A DNA stretch of 64,000 nt from Nerophis ophidion (taxonomy: Eukaryota; Chordata; Actinopteri; Syngnathiformes; Syngnathidae): assembly GCF_033978795.1 (NCBI RefSeq), contig NC_084634.1:18378095-18442094 (forward strand), given 5' to 3'. Under the pieces are notes generated by a model. The model was given only the letters and a program-made list of their open reading frames with translations, was not told the DNA's origin and did no database searches. A program made the translations under genes and the position numbers. Shown here in pieces: positions 1-50,951 of this stretch. Positions within the stretch are counted from its first letter, which is position 1; each line of letters opens with the position of its first letter.

Positions 1-954
1 AAGTGTTGGATCCTCTGTTGCTGTTGATCGACCACTGTCAGGCATAAATCATACTTGCCAACCCTCCCGATTTTACCAGGAGACTCCCGAGTTTCAGTGC
101 CCCTCCCTAAAATCTCCCGGGGCAACCATTCTCCCGAATTTCTCCCGATTTCCACCCGGATGACAATATTGGGGGCGTGCCTTAAAGGCACTGCCTTTAG
201 CGTCCTTTACAACCTGTCGTCACGTTCCCTTTTCCTCCAAACAAACAGCGTGCCTGCCCAGTCACATAATTTGGCTTCTACACACGCCTAAGTGAATGCA
301 ACGTATACTTGGTCAACAGCCATACAGGTCACACTGAGGGTGGCCGTATAAACAACTTTAACACTGTTACAAATATACGCCACACTGTGAACCCACACCA
401 AACAAGAATGACAAACACAGTTCAGGAGAACATCCGCACTGTAATACAACATAAACCCAACAGAACAAATACCCAGAACCCTTTGCAGCACTAACTCTTC
501 TGGTACGCTACAATATACAATATATTCCCATGTGGGCCGGACGGACAATATCATGGCAGAGCTTAAAAATACATCTCCGACAACTTCACATTGTTTTCTT
601 TGTTTTACTTTGGCCCAAAATAGAACAAGTACATTCTGAAAATGTAAATATCACAAATAATTCTCTTGACAAAATACTTCAAGTTAGTTGAAAATTCTGA
701 GAGAAAAAAATTATGCAGGGGGGATGGGTCAAATGCAGAGGACCAATTTCACCACACCTATTTAGTGTGTGTGTCTGACAATCATTGATACTTTAACCTA
801 ACTCTATGATTAGTGCCCAGGAACAGGTGAGCGTCTTGAACAGTAATTAGAGGCAGGTGACACTAACCATCACCCATTATGACGGAGAAACACAAAACAT
901 GGGTGCTGAAACAACTTAAACCACACATGAATCAAAACCTTAATAAACCTAGAC
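1..954. other. gphn intron with degraded transposon pieces
   Basis: No exon is visible. Positions ~50-250 carry C-rich repetition of ctcccga/cccgattt that resembles a dispersed fish repeat (family not identified). Positions ~716-795 match the 3' part of the SINE seen intact at 29293-29578 (gatgggtcaaatgcagag, caatcattg, actttaac). The open frames here are not supported as genes. Confidence 0.4.
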
Positions 955-2335
955 CAGGGGTCGGCAACCCAAAATATTGAAAGAACCATATTGGATCAAA
1001 AATACAAAAACAAATCCGTCTGGAGCCGCAAAAAATTAAAAGCCATATTACATACAGATAGTGTGTCATGAGATATCAATTGAATTATGAGGAGTAAATG
1101 AGCTCAAATATACCTACAAATGAGGCATAATGATGTAATATGTACTACAGCTAGCGTAGATAGCATGTTAGCATCGATTAGCTAGCAGTCATGCAATGAT
1201 CAAATATGTATGTGACACCGTCAGGGGTTGTGAGAATTGTATCAATTTGAACTGGTTCATAAAAGCCTTTGAGATAGTTGCTACTGATAATGTAGCACTG
1301 TAATTGGGATAAAGAGGCATGCAGGCATAGGAATTGATTTTTAAAACCAAGGCCAACATTCTGGCCAAAGACTGCATAACCTGTGAACAAAAAAAAACAA
1401 AGTATATTTGGATTGACTATGTTGTACCCTCAAAGTGCCTGCCAGTAAGATCAACAGACATAAGATTTGCAAACATATTCCCACAAGCTTTTCTACGAAT
1501 GTAATATTTACATTATAGTGACCCATTATGAACTGTTATGCTTTTGATTGAGTTTTTATAACTTTTTCATTCGCAAAGAACAACATTACTAAAATTACTC
1601 AATTCATGTGTAGTGACAAGAGAATCAGGCCAAAAAAAACCACCAACTCCCTTTCCTCCTGGTTTTTGCCTTAAAGGGGAACATTATTACCAGACCTATA
1701 AGCGTCAATATATACCTGGATGTTGCAGAAAAAAGACCATATCACCCTTGCTCCTGATGGGTGCTGGTTAGCGCCTTCCATGGCAGCTCCCTCCATCAGT
1801 GTGTGAATGTGTGTGTGAATGGGTAAATGTGGAAGTAGTGTCAAAGCGCTTTGAGTACCTTGAAGGTAGAAAAGCGCTATACAAGTACAACCCATTTATC
1901 ATTTATCATTTATGTCTGATTAGCACTCCACACAAGTCAATAACATCAACAAAACTCACCCTTCTGCATTCTTGCACAACGTTAAAAGTTTGGTGGACAA
2001 ATTGAGACAGAAAAACAAGTGGCATTAAACACGTCTTAGAAAGTCGGAGAAAGTTATACATGTAAACAAACTAGGGTGAGTTCATGGACTGCCAAAATTC
2101 GTAGGACAAAAAGGTGCTCGCCAAATACTCGAATCAGTGAAGCATGTTTAATATAAACAGTGTGCTTTATAACAATTAGGGAGGTTTGTGTCATGTTTGT
2201 CCTCCTACAGAAACCATATTAAAACAAAAAATATGTTTTTTTCCCCCTCATCTTTTTCCATTTTGCATTTATTTTTGAAAAAGCTCCAGAGAGCCACTAG
2301 GGCGGCGCTAAAGAGCCGCGGGTTGCCGACCCCCG
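955..2335. mobile_element. hAT-type non-autonomous DNA transposon
   Basis: The termini are inverted: CAGGGGTCGGCAACCC on the left against GGGTTGCCGACCCCCG on the right. It is flanked by 8-bp target duplications ACCTAGAC/ACTTAGAC (7 of 8). The interior resembles 31287-33943 (CTGGAGCCGCAAA near the left end, AGAGCCGC near the right). No transposase frame is seen. A SINE 3' segment is inserted at ~1740-1913. Confidence 0.85.
1740..1913 (+). mobile_element. SINE 3' portion inside the hAT element
   Basis: Contains cacccttgctcctgatgg, the agcgctttgagtaccttgaa block and the tail aaaagcgctatacaagtaca followed by ATTT-type repeats. The same modules occur at 9238-9500 (reverse), 41275-41548 (reverse) and 44168-44455. 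The tRNA-like head is missing, consistent with 5' truncation. Confidence 0.75.
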
Positions 2336-3224
2336 ACTTAGACGAACTACGATCCAGGCAAGGGATCATAACAAAGGCAAAAAAAATCAGTTAATTCAGT
2401 GTCAAAAAAAAAAGCTTTTAGCTATAAAGACCCAAGTGAACCTCCATAATGTATATAAGCTGATGGTCATATAAGCAGACTGCATTAAGTGACTATTGGT
2501 TCACTCACTGCACACGACTTTTATAGTAACAGAAAAAGTGGCCCACTATTAATGGCACTTGTGTACGAGCTAATTAGATCCAAGTACAGGTGCTCGCAGT
2601 GTCCTTTACAGTGGACGCCCGCTGGTTCTCAGCAGGGTGTCCATCACTGTCGGCCATTACTAAGGATGTTGCAAATCTCAGTGATAGCGTAGACTTTATC
2701 CATCCCACAATGGGAAAATGATGCGGTTGTATGTATTTCATCGCTAAACATCTCTGCAAGGGTAGTCTGTTTGAAACAAAAAAAGAATGTTTTCACACCT
2801 TTAAAGCTGTTGATCTATTTTCATTGCCAAATCTGCTTTTGATAAGATGCTTAAATAGTACCACTCAAGAAAATAAATGCACAAAAAATATATGTAGAGA
2901 AAATAAAAACAGCCTTATGATTGATGTGCAGTTATTTAGTGCCAGGTGTTGAGCAGCAGAGTGTATGTACTGTACAGTATGTATGTATGTATGCATGTAT
3001 TTTACATACACTCATGATATCAGTGCTTAGATCTTCATATTAACACCCACGTTTGCATAGAAGCTCAAAGAAAATGAGGAATGGTCTATTTATAGCACAG
3101 CACAGCAGCTTATGATGACAGGGTTTTTCCCCCTCCACCCACTTTACTTCTCTTTTTCTCTTTCTTTAACTTTCTTTTTGTATCTATTTGCTCATGTTTT
3201 CCTGGTGAAAGTTACATGCATTTA
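2336..3224. other. gphn intron, nothing recognised
   Basis: AT-rich sequence with short homopolymers and a TGTATG-rich patch near 2965-3000. I see no exon, tRNA or transposon ends. Confidence 0.4.
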
Positions 3225-3242
3225 GTGTGTGTGTGTGTGTGT

Positions 3243-3300
<58 letters not shown>

Positions 3301-3309
3301 GTGTGTGTT
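3225..3309. repeat. (GT)n microsatellite
   Basis: About 85 bp of GT dinucleotides with single interruptions (gtat, gtgc). Confidence 0.95.
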
Positions 3310-3821
3310 CTTGCTGCATTTGTCCTCACTTATTTACACTTGCAAGATGAAATAGTGTGGATTCATCTAAATCAGGAGGATTTTACAAAAAGTAAAGTCC
3401 AATAATTAGCCGAAAATAAATTGTGTTTATTATAGGGCTGTGAAAGTTAGGCAAGCAAATAATCGCACAAAATTATCCAATTAATTGTGTATAAATGCAG
3501 ATTAGTCAATACATTTTTCTATTTTTGGTTACTTGAACGGTGGTGCAAATTGTTACAAAATAAACCCAGACAGGATTTTAGATAAAACTGTGACCAATTT
3601 TTAAGCAAACAAATTAAGTGCAATCAAGTAAATCATTTAAAAAATGTTTGACATTGTGACAAGAAAATTTGTTTTAAAAAATTCGATTTTTTTTTTTAAT
3701 TAATTACATTTATATAAGTAATTTATGGGGATTAATTACAATTAACAATAAAAAGTGATTAATAGGATTTTGAAACAGCAAACATTTGACAGCTTGAAAA
3801 AAATTTGGAGATCACAGACTT
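3310..3821. other. AT-rich intron segment, probable degraded repeat
   Basis: Contains gggctgtgaaagtta near 3435 and TTAATTA/AATTAATT patches (3690-3770), as in old DNA-transposon ends. No boundaries are clear. Confidence 0.3.
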
Positions 3822-5390
3822 CTGCCAGGAATGACAGAAACAGAGTGAACCTTCTTGTGAGTTATCCAGTGTCTTTGTCTCTGTGGCTGGAGGCGGGGCC
3901 GCAGGCATTCATACACAGAAGTTGAAGCTTTTAACGTACATTTATTGTAGTAGAAATAATATAAATCAGCCTTAAAATGTAATCACTTTCTCCTTATTCC
4001 ATGTCTGATATTTCCTGAAAGTTTGATCAAAATCTGCCCATAACCTTTTGAAGAGTGAACCCTCCTAAGAGCTAGCCACTTTCCTTGTCTCTGTGGGTGG
4101 AGGGGGTACTGCTCGCATACACACATAAAAATAGGGGCTTGTAAGGTAACGTAGTAGAATTATATAAATGGGCCCCAAAATGTAATCACAAAGTTAGATG
4201 AAAATACACCTGTAACATCTTAAACTACTCTATCCATAGCGGAAATTAAAGAAATGGAGTGAACCCTCTTACCAGCCCCAAAATGTATTCACATGTCCCT
4301 TGTCATATTGTGGACATTTCCTTACAGTTAGATGAAAATCCGCATGTAATTTTTAGAACTCTACAGCGGAATGAAAGAAATTGAGTGAACCCTCTTGTCA
4401 GTCGTCGACTATCTTTGTCTGTTGTAGAAACGACCTGAATAAGTCCCGAAATGTAATCACATGTTACTTATCGTATTGTTTACATTTTTGGAAAGTTTGA
4501 TGAAAAGCCACATGTAATGTTTTGAGCTCTCTGCAGCGGAATGAAAGAAATGGAGTGAACCCTCTTGTCAGTCGTCCACTATCTTTGTCTGTTGTAGAAA
4601 CGACCTGAATAAGTCCTGAATTGTAATCACGTGTTACTTATCGTATTGTGGACATTTCCGGAAAGTTCGATGAAAAGCCACATGTAATGTTTTGAGCTCT
4701 CTGCAGCGGAATGAAAGAAATGGAGTGAACCCTCTTGTCAGTCATCGACCATCTTTGTCTCTGGTAAAAATTGTTCGAGTCAGCCCCAAAATCTAATCAC
4801 AAGTTCCCTGTCAAATTTCAGAAATTTCCTAAAAGTTAGATGAAAATTATCCTGTAACTTTTTGAGCTATGTATAGCGGAAATAAAGAAATGGAGTGAAC
4901 CCTCTTGTCAGTCATCCTCTATCTTTGTCTCTCGTAGAAATTATCTAGATCAGGCCTGAAAAATGTAATCAGTTGTTCCTGATCCCATTTCGGACAGTAT
5001 ATAACTGTACATAACTATTTGAAAAGTGAACACTCTTGTCAGACAGCCATTATCTTTGTCTCTAAATGGGGGAGGTGCTGCTCACATACACACATAAGAG
5101 TAGGGGCTTGTGGTAACCGAGTAGAAAATGATCCGAATCAGCCTCATAATGTAATCACGTTTCTAATCGTATTTCAGACATTTCCTGTAAATTGGATGAA
5201 AATCCTCTTCTAACTTAATGAGCTATCTACAGCGATATTAAAGGAATGGAGTGAACCCTCTTGTCAGCCATCCTACATCTTTATTTCAAGTAGAGATGAT
5301 CCGGCTCAGCCCCAAAATCAACTCGATTGTTTTTTTAATCCCATTTCGGACATTTCCTGAAAGTTTCATGACAATTAAAACCGTGACGGG
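3822..5390 (+). repeat. Degenerate tandem array, ~170-bp unit, nine units
   Basis: The marker gtgaac followed by cctcttgtcag recurs at 3845, 4055, 4259, 4385, 4555, 4725, 4895, 5026 and 5251. The three central spacings are exactly 170 bp. Each unit carries tctttgtct, a tgtaatcac block, gacatttcc, gatgaaaa and a tttgagct element. The outer units are more diverged. Related sequence flanks the GT tract at 25430-25900. Confidence 0.85.
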
Positions 5391-5625
5391 GGCGGCATGG
5401 CACAGATGATAGAGCGGTTCAAGTCCAGCTATCGCCATCCGAGTCACAGCCGTTGTGTCTTCGGGCAAGACACTTCACCCTTGGTCCTGATGGGTGTTGG
5501 TTAGGGCCTTGCATGGCAGCTTCCGCCATCGCTGTGTGAATGATTGAATATGATGTAAAATGTAAAGTGTGTCTTTCCAGTTATAGTGAAGTGCTGTGAA
5601 AATACATTTGCCATTAATGTAATTC
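5388..5625 (+). mobile_element. SINE copy (tRNA-derived family), degenerate
   Basis: Begins ggcggcatggcacagatgat, followed by a gcgg...caagtcc B-box-like segment, then tgtcttcgggcaagacactt and the ctcctgatggg-type module. The tail is diverged. It is immediately upstream of the first gphn exon in the window (~100 bp before the acceptor). Confidence 0.65.
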
Positions 5626-5705
5626 CCTGGTGGGGATAATAACAATAATACAAATAGTAATAATTAAAATTTCTTGCTGAATGTGCACTAAAATGTCAAA
5701 CGTGA

Positions 5706-44960
<39,255 letters not shown>

Positions 44961-46090
44961 TGTCACCAGGCACGGGGCCAGAGAGTCGCCGTCGTCAATA
45001 GCGGGGGCGGTCGGTATGGGCGGATCACGGTGCATGTCCACATATCATTGACTATTCTGTAATATGCAACGGCACAGCTAGTTTTTATTGGTTCGGAGAA
45101 GGTATAGTCGACATCTTGATCACAGCCTAGATACATAAGAAAACATTGATTTAAGAAGATTATAGTATTTCAAAGAAAGAAAATATAACTTTTAATGGAA
45201 AAAAAAATCTAATTATAAAAAGAGATTTATTCTGTAATATATTGATTATTCTTCTTATTATTATGATTATTCTTCTTACCATTATTATATTAAGGCAACG
45301 TTGTTGCTTTCATTGCAGTTGCTTTGTGTGTTCAATGCTAGACTTATCTATAGCAGTAGCATTTTAATAGACAGCTGTAGGTGCCTGCCAGGACAAAAAT
45401 ATATATATTATTTTCTCATCTTTAGTGGATACAAAAAAAAAAAAAAAAAAAGCTCTAATCCCTTTTATTTTGTAAAATGAAGGAAAAAATAAAACAGAGG
45501 AAGACTTCAGATTTCCCACGGTGCTGCAGCTGAAGAGGAAAAGGCGGGAGGGGGCACATGGAGGTCTTTTTCTCTGGAGAGCGCCCGGCAAGGTGACACT
45601 TTTTCTCCTGTTAGTATGCATCATATCGGCTTCACAAAGAGCTTCGCTTGTCGTTTATCTCGTGAGTCTTGTTTATGTGCGCGGTGCCAAATGCCTGGGG
45701 GTTGGGGGGGGTGGGTATTGTCAGACGATAACGCTTCCTTGAATCAGCGGCGACCGGGTGGGACATTTCCTATAGACCCCCAGGGATAGGATTTGTGGGG
45801 GGTGGGGTGGGGGGGAATATATTTTATTTGAGCAACTATTTAAAAAAAAAAAAAAGCACTGACAGCCTTTTTAACCGACTTCACAAAAATTGTACAGAAA
45901 AAAAAAAAAGAACCATATTGTACAGATATGTGACCAGCACTCCTAAGGAAATTATTATTATAATTATTATTATTATTATTATCAAGCAATGAGGAGACAT
46001 TGAACAACGCTGTACTATTATTAAAATTTTCTGTAATGATGCTGAAACTGATGAAAGAGACGATGATAATAAAACATCCTTGATCATTAT
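44961..46090 (+). other. gphn: gphn 3' UTR (probable extent)
   Basis: The sequence after the stop is largely free of recognisable transposons. It holds candidate poly(A) signals AATAAA at 45488-45493 and 46068-46073. The second is followed within about 20 bases by a long A-run, and repeated arrays begin soon after. G-rich and AT-rich tracts (45695-45850) occur inside. The end point is inferred; transcript evidence would be needed to choose between the signals. Confidence 0.5.
46068..46073 (+). promoter_or_regulatory. Candidate distal poly(A) signal of gphn
   Basis: Canonical AATAAA, about 1.1 kb after the gphn stop, with an A-rich stretch 20-30 bp downstream. An earlier AATAAA lies at 45488. 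Canonical hexamers are common in AT-rich DNA, so position is the only support. Confidence 0.4.
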
Positions 46091-46439
46091 GTAAAAAAAA
46101 AAAAAAAAGTTATTGTTGGGTTCCTTTTTTTCTAATAAAATATATCTAACAAACTATGGCAGACCCTGTTTTTGAGAGAAATGCTTGAAGTGAAAAATAA
46201 AAACGGTTTTGTTACTGTTAGCATTATAACATTGGCTTTTTTAGCCAGACTTGCCGCCGTACCACCTCAGTTATTCAGCTTGGTACATGTCAGGATTAGG
46301 GGGAGGTCGGCTATCGGTCCGGTATCAGCAGAAAAACACATGTCGGATGTTATCGTTTTGCATTTAAAAATCTCTGATACAAGCTCCCTGCCCTGCGATT
46401 ACGGCTAGTTAACATCTGAATGTGCTCCGATAAGCACAC

Positions 46440-47095
46440 AGACTTTATTTTGTTGTATTTTTGTCATGTCATTTACAAAGGGAAACATGACAGGCTTTAC
46501 AGGCTACTGGCAGCTACACAACAGCTAAGCACACAATAGCACTCTTGCTAGTTATTGATTGGCTAGCACACAAGGTTGTTTTTTTGGGGGGTATTTTTGT
46601 CATGTCATTTACAAAAGGGAAACATGACTGGCTTTATAGGCTACTAGCAGCTACACAACAGCTAAGCACACAATAGCACTCTTGCTAGCTATTGATTGGC
46701 TAGCACACAAGCTTGTTATTTTTTTTTTGTATTTTAGGCAAGTCATTTACAAAAGGGAAACATGATAGGCTTTATAGGCTACTAGCAGCTACACAACAGC
46801 TAAGCACACAATAGCACTCTTGCTAGCTATTGATTGGATAGCACACAAGGTTGGTCATTTATTTATATTTTAGGCAAGTAATTTACAAAAGGTAAACATG
46901 GCAGACTAATGGCTACTGACAGCTATACAACAGCTGAGCACACAGGCTAGCTACAAATTAGCTAGCTCACTAGGTTGTTTTTTTTCGTGTATTTTAGTCG
47001 AGTCATCAAGGTACTCGTGTACTAGCAGCTACACAACAGCTAAGCACACAAACTAGCTACAAATTAGCATTTGCTAACAGTAGCCCTGTTATATC
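46440..47095 (+). repeat. Tandem array, ~135-bp unit, five units
   Basis: The marker gtatttt (or tattttagg) followed by ..catttacaaaagggaaacat recurs at 46455, 46591, 46729, ~46864 and 46989 (spacing 136, 138, ~135, ~125). Each unit has ctactagcagctacacaaca, gctaagcacacaatagcact and gctagc palindromes. The last unit is the most diverged. Confidence 0.9.
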
Positions 47096-47099
47096 GCCA

Positions 47100-48720
47100 T
47101 AAATTGGTGACTACTTTTACTTGAGTGTTTAAAATAAGTCTTTTTTTACTTTCAACACTTAAGTCTCCCGATCAACTTGGAATATATCCATCAGTTATAC
47201 GTTTTTATTTATATATGCCCCTTTTTTCGAAGAAAACTTTTTCATGTGGCAGTCACACAAAATATGCAATATTTTCCCCAAAAAATATTTCAGAGTGGAA
47301 TATTTGATGGAAGTAATTGAATCATTTAATAGGTCAATCATTCATAACACCATTGATTTTGATCCTTTTTTTTTTTTAACAATGTAAGTTTCGTTTTTTT
47401 TTTGTTTTTTTTACACTTCAATTTTAGGGTATCCAAAAGGGCCGCAGTCATTAAAATAAGTCTTTTTTTTCTTTTTTTTTTAAATTTTGATCAATTTCAA
47501 ATATATCCGTCAATTCTAAGGTTTTATTTTTGGTATGCCCTTTATGTAAAAGAAAACCTACGCAATATTTTCCTAAAAAACATTTCAAACTGGAATATTT
47601 GATGAAAAGTAATTGTACATTTTAATAGGTCTATAATTCATAACACCATTTATTTAAATTCATTAATATTTTTTGAACAATACTGTCCAAACATCTGTTG
47701 TTTTTGTTGTTGTTTTTTTTCACGCATAAATCACACTTAACTTTTCGGGGATCCAAAACGTTAAAAATAAGTCTTTTTTTGTTTTCTACTTTCGACACTG
47801 AAGTTTCTTGATCAGCTTCAAATATATCTGTAAATTCGAAGATTTTATTTTATGCCCTTCCTGTCAAAATAAAACTTTGTTTTTCATATGGAACACACAA
47901 AATATGCAATATGTCCCCCCAAAAAATATTTCGAAATGGAATATTGGATGTAAGGTAATTGGATCCTTTAATTGGTCAATCATTCATAATACCATTGATT
48001 TTAATACATTGTGTGAACAATGACAGTATTTTTGTGGGGGTTTTTTACACTTAAATTTTCGGGAATCCAAAAGGGCCCCAGTCATTTCTAAAAGTGTTAA
48101 AAATAAGTCTTTTTTTTTTATCTTTTCTCTTTTTTTTTTTTTTCTTTACTTTTTTTTTTTATTTACTTTTTTTACTTCAATTTCAAATATATCTGTCAAT
48201 TCAAAGGTTTTATTTTTGATATGCCCTTTTTGTGAAAGAAAACCTACGCAATATTTTCCTCAAAATTTTTTCAAAGTGAAATATTTGATAAAAGGTAATT
48301 GTTCCCTTTAATAGGTCAATAATTCATAACACCATTAATTTACATTCATTAATATTTTTTGAAAAATTACAGTTTTGTTTTTTTTGTTTATTTTGTTTAG
48401 TTTTTTTTCCCCCACACATAAATCACACTTAAATTTTTGGGGATCCAAAACTTTAAAAATAAGTATTTTTTTGTTTTGTACTTTCGACACTTAAGTCTCT
48501 CGATCAACTTCAAAACATCTGTCAATTCTAAAATGTTATTATTTTATTCCCTTTTTGTCTAATAAAACTTTGTTTTTCATATGGAAAACACATAATATGC
48601 AATATTTTTCCCCAAAAAATATTTGAAAGTGGAATATTTAAAGTAAGCTAATTCAATCCTTTAATAGGTCAATAATTCATAACATTGTTAATTTGGATTT
48701 TTTATTATTTTTAGCAATGA
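47100..48720 (+). repeat. Tandem array, ~310-356-bp unit, five units
   Basis: The marker aaaataagtctttttt recurs at 47131, 47453, 47763, 48100 and 48456 (spacing 322, 310, 337, 356). Units contain acttaagtctctcgatcaac, aatatatctgtcaattc, a tgccctttttgt segment, acgcaatattttcc, tttaataggtcaataattca and taacaccatt. They are separated by T-rich tracts. Short open frames recur once per unit and are not genes. Confidence 0.9.
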
Positions 48721-49599
48721 CTGTTTTAAAGGATAAACAGGTTGCGTGGCAGCTTTGTGTTATTAGAGTCAACATTGCAATTTTTTTCTTGTTACATTTA
48801 ATCTTGTTTCTCTTATATTTCACTTTTATATATACATATATATATTTCATTTTTCTATTTGTATTATTTTAATATTTTTTTAAATTAAAAAATGAGCTTC
48901 AGGCCACAAATGGAGCACAACCCTTACAACCAAAGAATAGATAAGGTCATCAACTGGAATCCCAGTCTCACTCATGGTGTGCATAACAACTCAATACAAT
49001 ACGTTCTTTAATGACACAAATGTCAACTTGCTGCCCGAATCCGACTCGTTTCTTGCAATCGATGCCGTTCTGAGAGAGAAAGAAAAATGTGTTTACGAAT
49101 TTTACGACCTTTGTAGGTCCCAGTTTTAGCCAGCAAATGTAAGAAATGTGGTGTATGGTTGACATTGAAATGCCGGGTTCCCACTCAAACTACATGACCA
49201 TAATGAAAGACTTTGTTGGCAGTGAGCTCACAGTCTTTCAGATGCCAGTCAAAACCTAAGCCAACTCTAACTATAAGTTTATTAAAAAGAAAAGTTTTAT
49301 ATTTACATACACAGAAGAGGGTTGTACTCGAAAAGAGACTGAAGGTTCTCTTCTTGCAGGGACTAGACATAGTTTTTACCCTGCACATAAACAATTGTGC
49401 TCAAGTCATTTAGTCTTCATTTATCTCTTTATTGGGCAACAGTAAACTGCCTGACTGTTTGTTTTTTTATCGATTATGTGTTTATTAGTAGGTGTGCATT
49501 TTCAATGTATGCTCTTTTAACTTACATTTTGGGCTTTAAAAAATTCAAGATGATGGACGGCTTGCATTGTGAAGGAAAAAAGTCAGATTTTTTTAATTA
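48721..49599. other. Intergenic sequence, nothing recognised
   Basis: Mixed AT-rich sequence between gphn and the presumed pals1 promoter. Open frames on both strands (48968-49413) are short and carry no known motif. Confidence 0.4.
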
Positions 49600-50035
49600 A
49601 AAACTGTTAATCATTCTGTAAAAATACCTTTTATACATTTACAGTAATACACAGAAAAATGTTTAGATTTTACGGTAAAACAAAGGTGTTTTTTTAGTAA
49701 TACACTGTAAGAACAACAGACTGGCAGCTCAGTCACCCAAATTTTACTGTAAAAAGAAGTGGTATATGTTTTTAAAACAAAAGTAGATGTCATTGTAAAA
49801 AAACATAAAAAACTAGCCGCTCAGTCGGTAAAATTATTATTGTAAAAATAACAGTGCCACCGTTTTTGCAATTACAGTAATGCAGTGTAAAAACGATGGT
49901 TGTATATTTTTTTATTTAAAAAAAACAATAGCAGCTCAGTTGCCAGAAGGTTCCCCTAAAAATAAAAGTGGTACTGTTTTTCCATTAACAGTATGTACAA
50001 ATAATTGCAGATTTTACGGGTGAGTAAATACAGCA
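49600..50035. repeat. Degenerate TTTACAGTAA/ACTGTAAAA repeat
   Basis: Variants of tttacagtaa(t), actgtaaaaa and ttgtaaaaataacagt recur about every 60-100 bp in both orientations, as do agcagctcagt-like blocks (49730, 49815, 49930). Confidence 0.6.
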
Positions 50036-50149
50036 AGTGTGTGTTTGTATCCATAATGTCTTCAATTAAAAACAGCGCTGTGTCTGTCAATCATCCATAT
50101 CGTTGAAAAAAAAAAGGCATCCAAAAAGAAAACATTTTCCAGTGTGTGT

Positions 50150-50431
50150 CCCAAAACTTTTGACAAAACAGGCTTCAAAATCACGCAACTCCGCGTCTGG
50201 CCGAGGAGCGGCGCTGTGGTGCCTCCCTGTTGCCAAGGAGACCACACATTGAAACACCCATGTCTCAAGTGTCCCGACCGTTCCTGAACGCAACTCTCAC
50301 TCCAAGAGGCTGGACGCAGAGACCCCGAGACGGAACAAAAATGGGCTTTTGTTGTGAATAAAGCCACGTTTTTCGTCCCAAGAAGCGGCGGTGGATTAAA
50401 AAAAAAAGAAGAAAGGAGTTCCTTAAGGACG
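50150..50431 (+). promoter_or_regulatory. Candidate pals1 promoter and non-coding first exon
   Basis: This is a relatively GC- and CpG-rich block free of recognised repeats, in otherwise AT-rich DNA. It ends in a strong splice donor, aaggacg|gtgagt, with GT at 50432. It lies 12.1 kb upstream of the pals1 coding exon, whose strong acceptor demands an upstream exon, and downstream of gphn. Inference only: neither start site nor core promoter motif can be fixed. The antisense open frame across it (50062-50490) is not recognised. Confidence 0.35.
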
Positions 50432-50951
50432 GTGAGTGGTCTTCGTGTGTTAACGGGACAGTTGCGTAGTTCCTGGGGAGTTAGCGGCACCCGGCTGTTA
50501 AGCTAATTTATACCATTCTGTTCTAGTTTCAATGTATTTACTTCAACTAATGACGACTTTTCACGCCATTAAACATACTTTACTACAAATGAACACATTT
50601 TAAACACTCGGTTTCGTGTAAGAGCACTAAAATTTACATACACCTTTGTAGCTAAATAGATACACGTGAAGGCTATTTAAACTAATCTCCCTGCAAAGCA
50701 GCCGCTATTTGTTTAGTTTTAGCACAACTAAAGACTATTTTCAAATTCTGCTGCACGATATAAACATTTGTAACGTTGCTCAATCACGCTAAATTGTGTA
50801 TAAAATATCAGTCTTTGGTTGCGCTAATACTTTGTGCACTTTTCATCGCTACTTTAATGTAATGTAATAACATAGCAATTATTAAAATAAACAGAAGCAC
50901 AACTGATCCATACTGTACATAAATTGCACAATGGAATGAAAACAAAATTAA

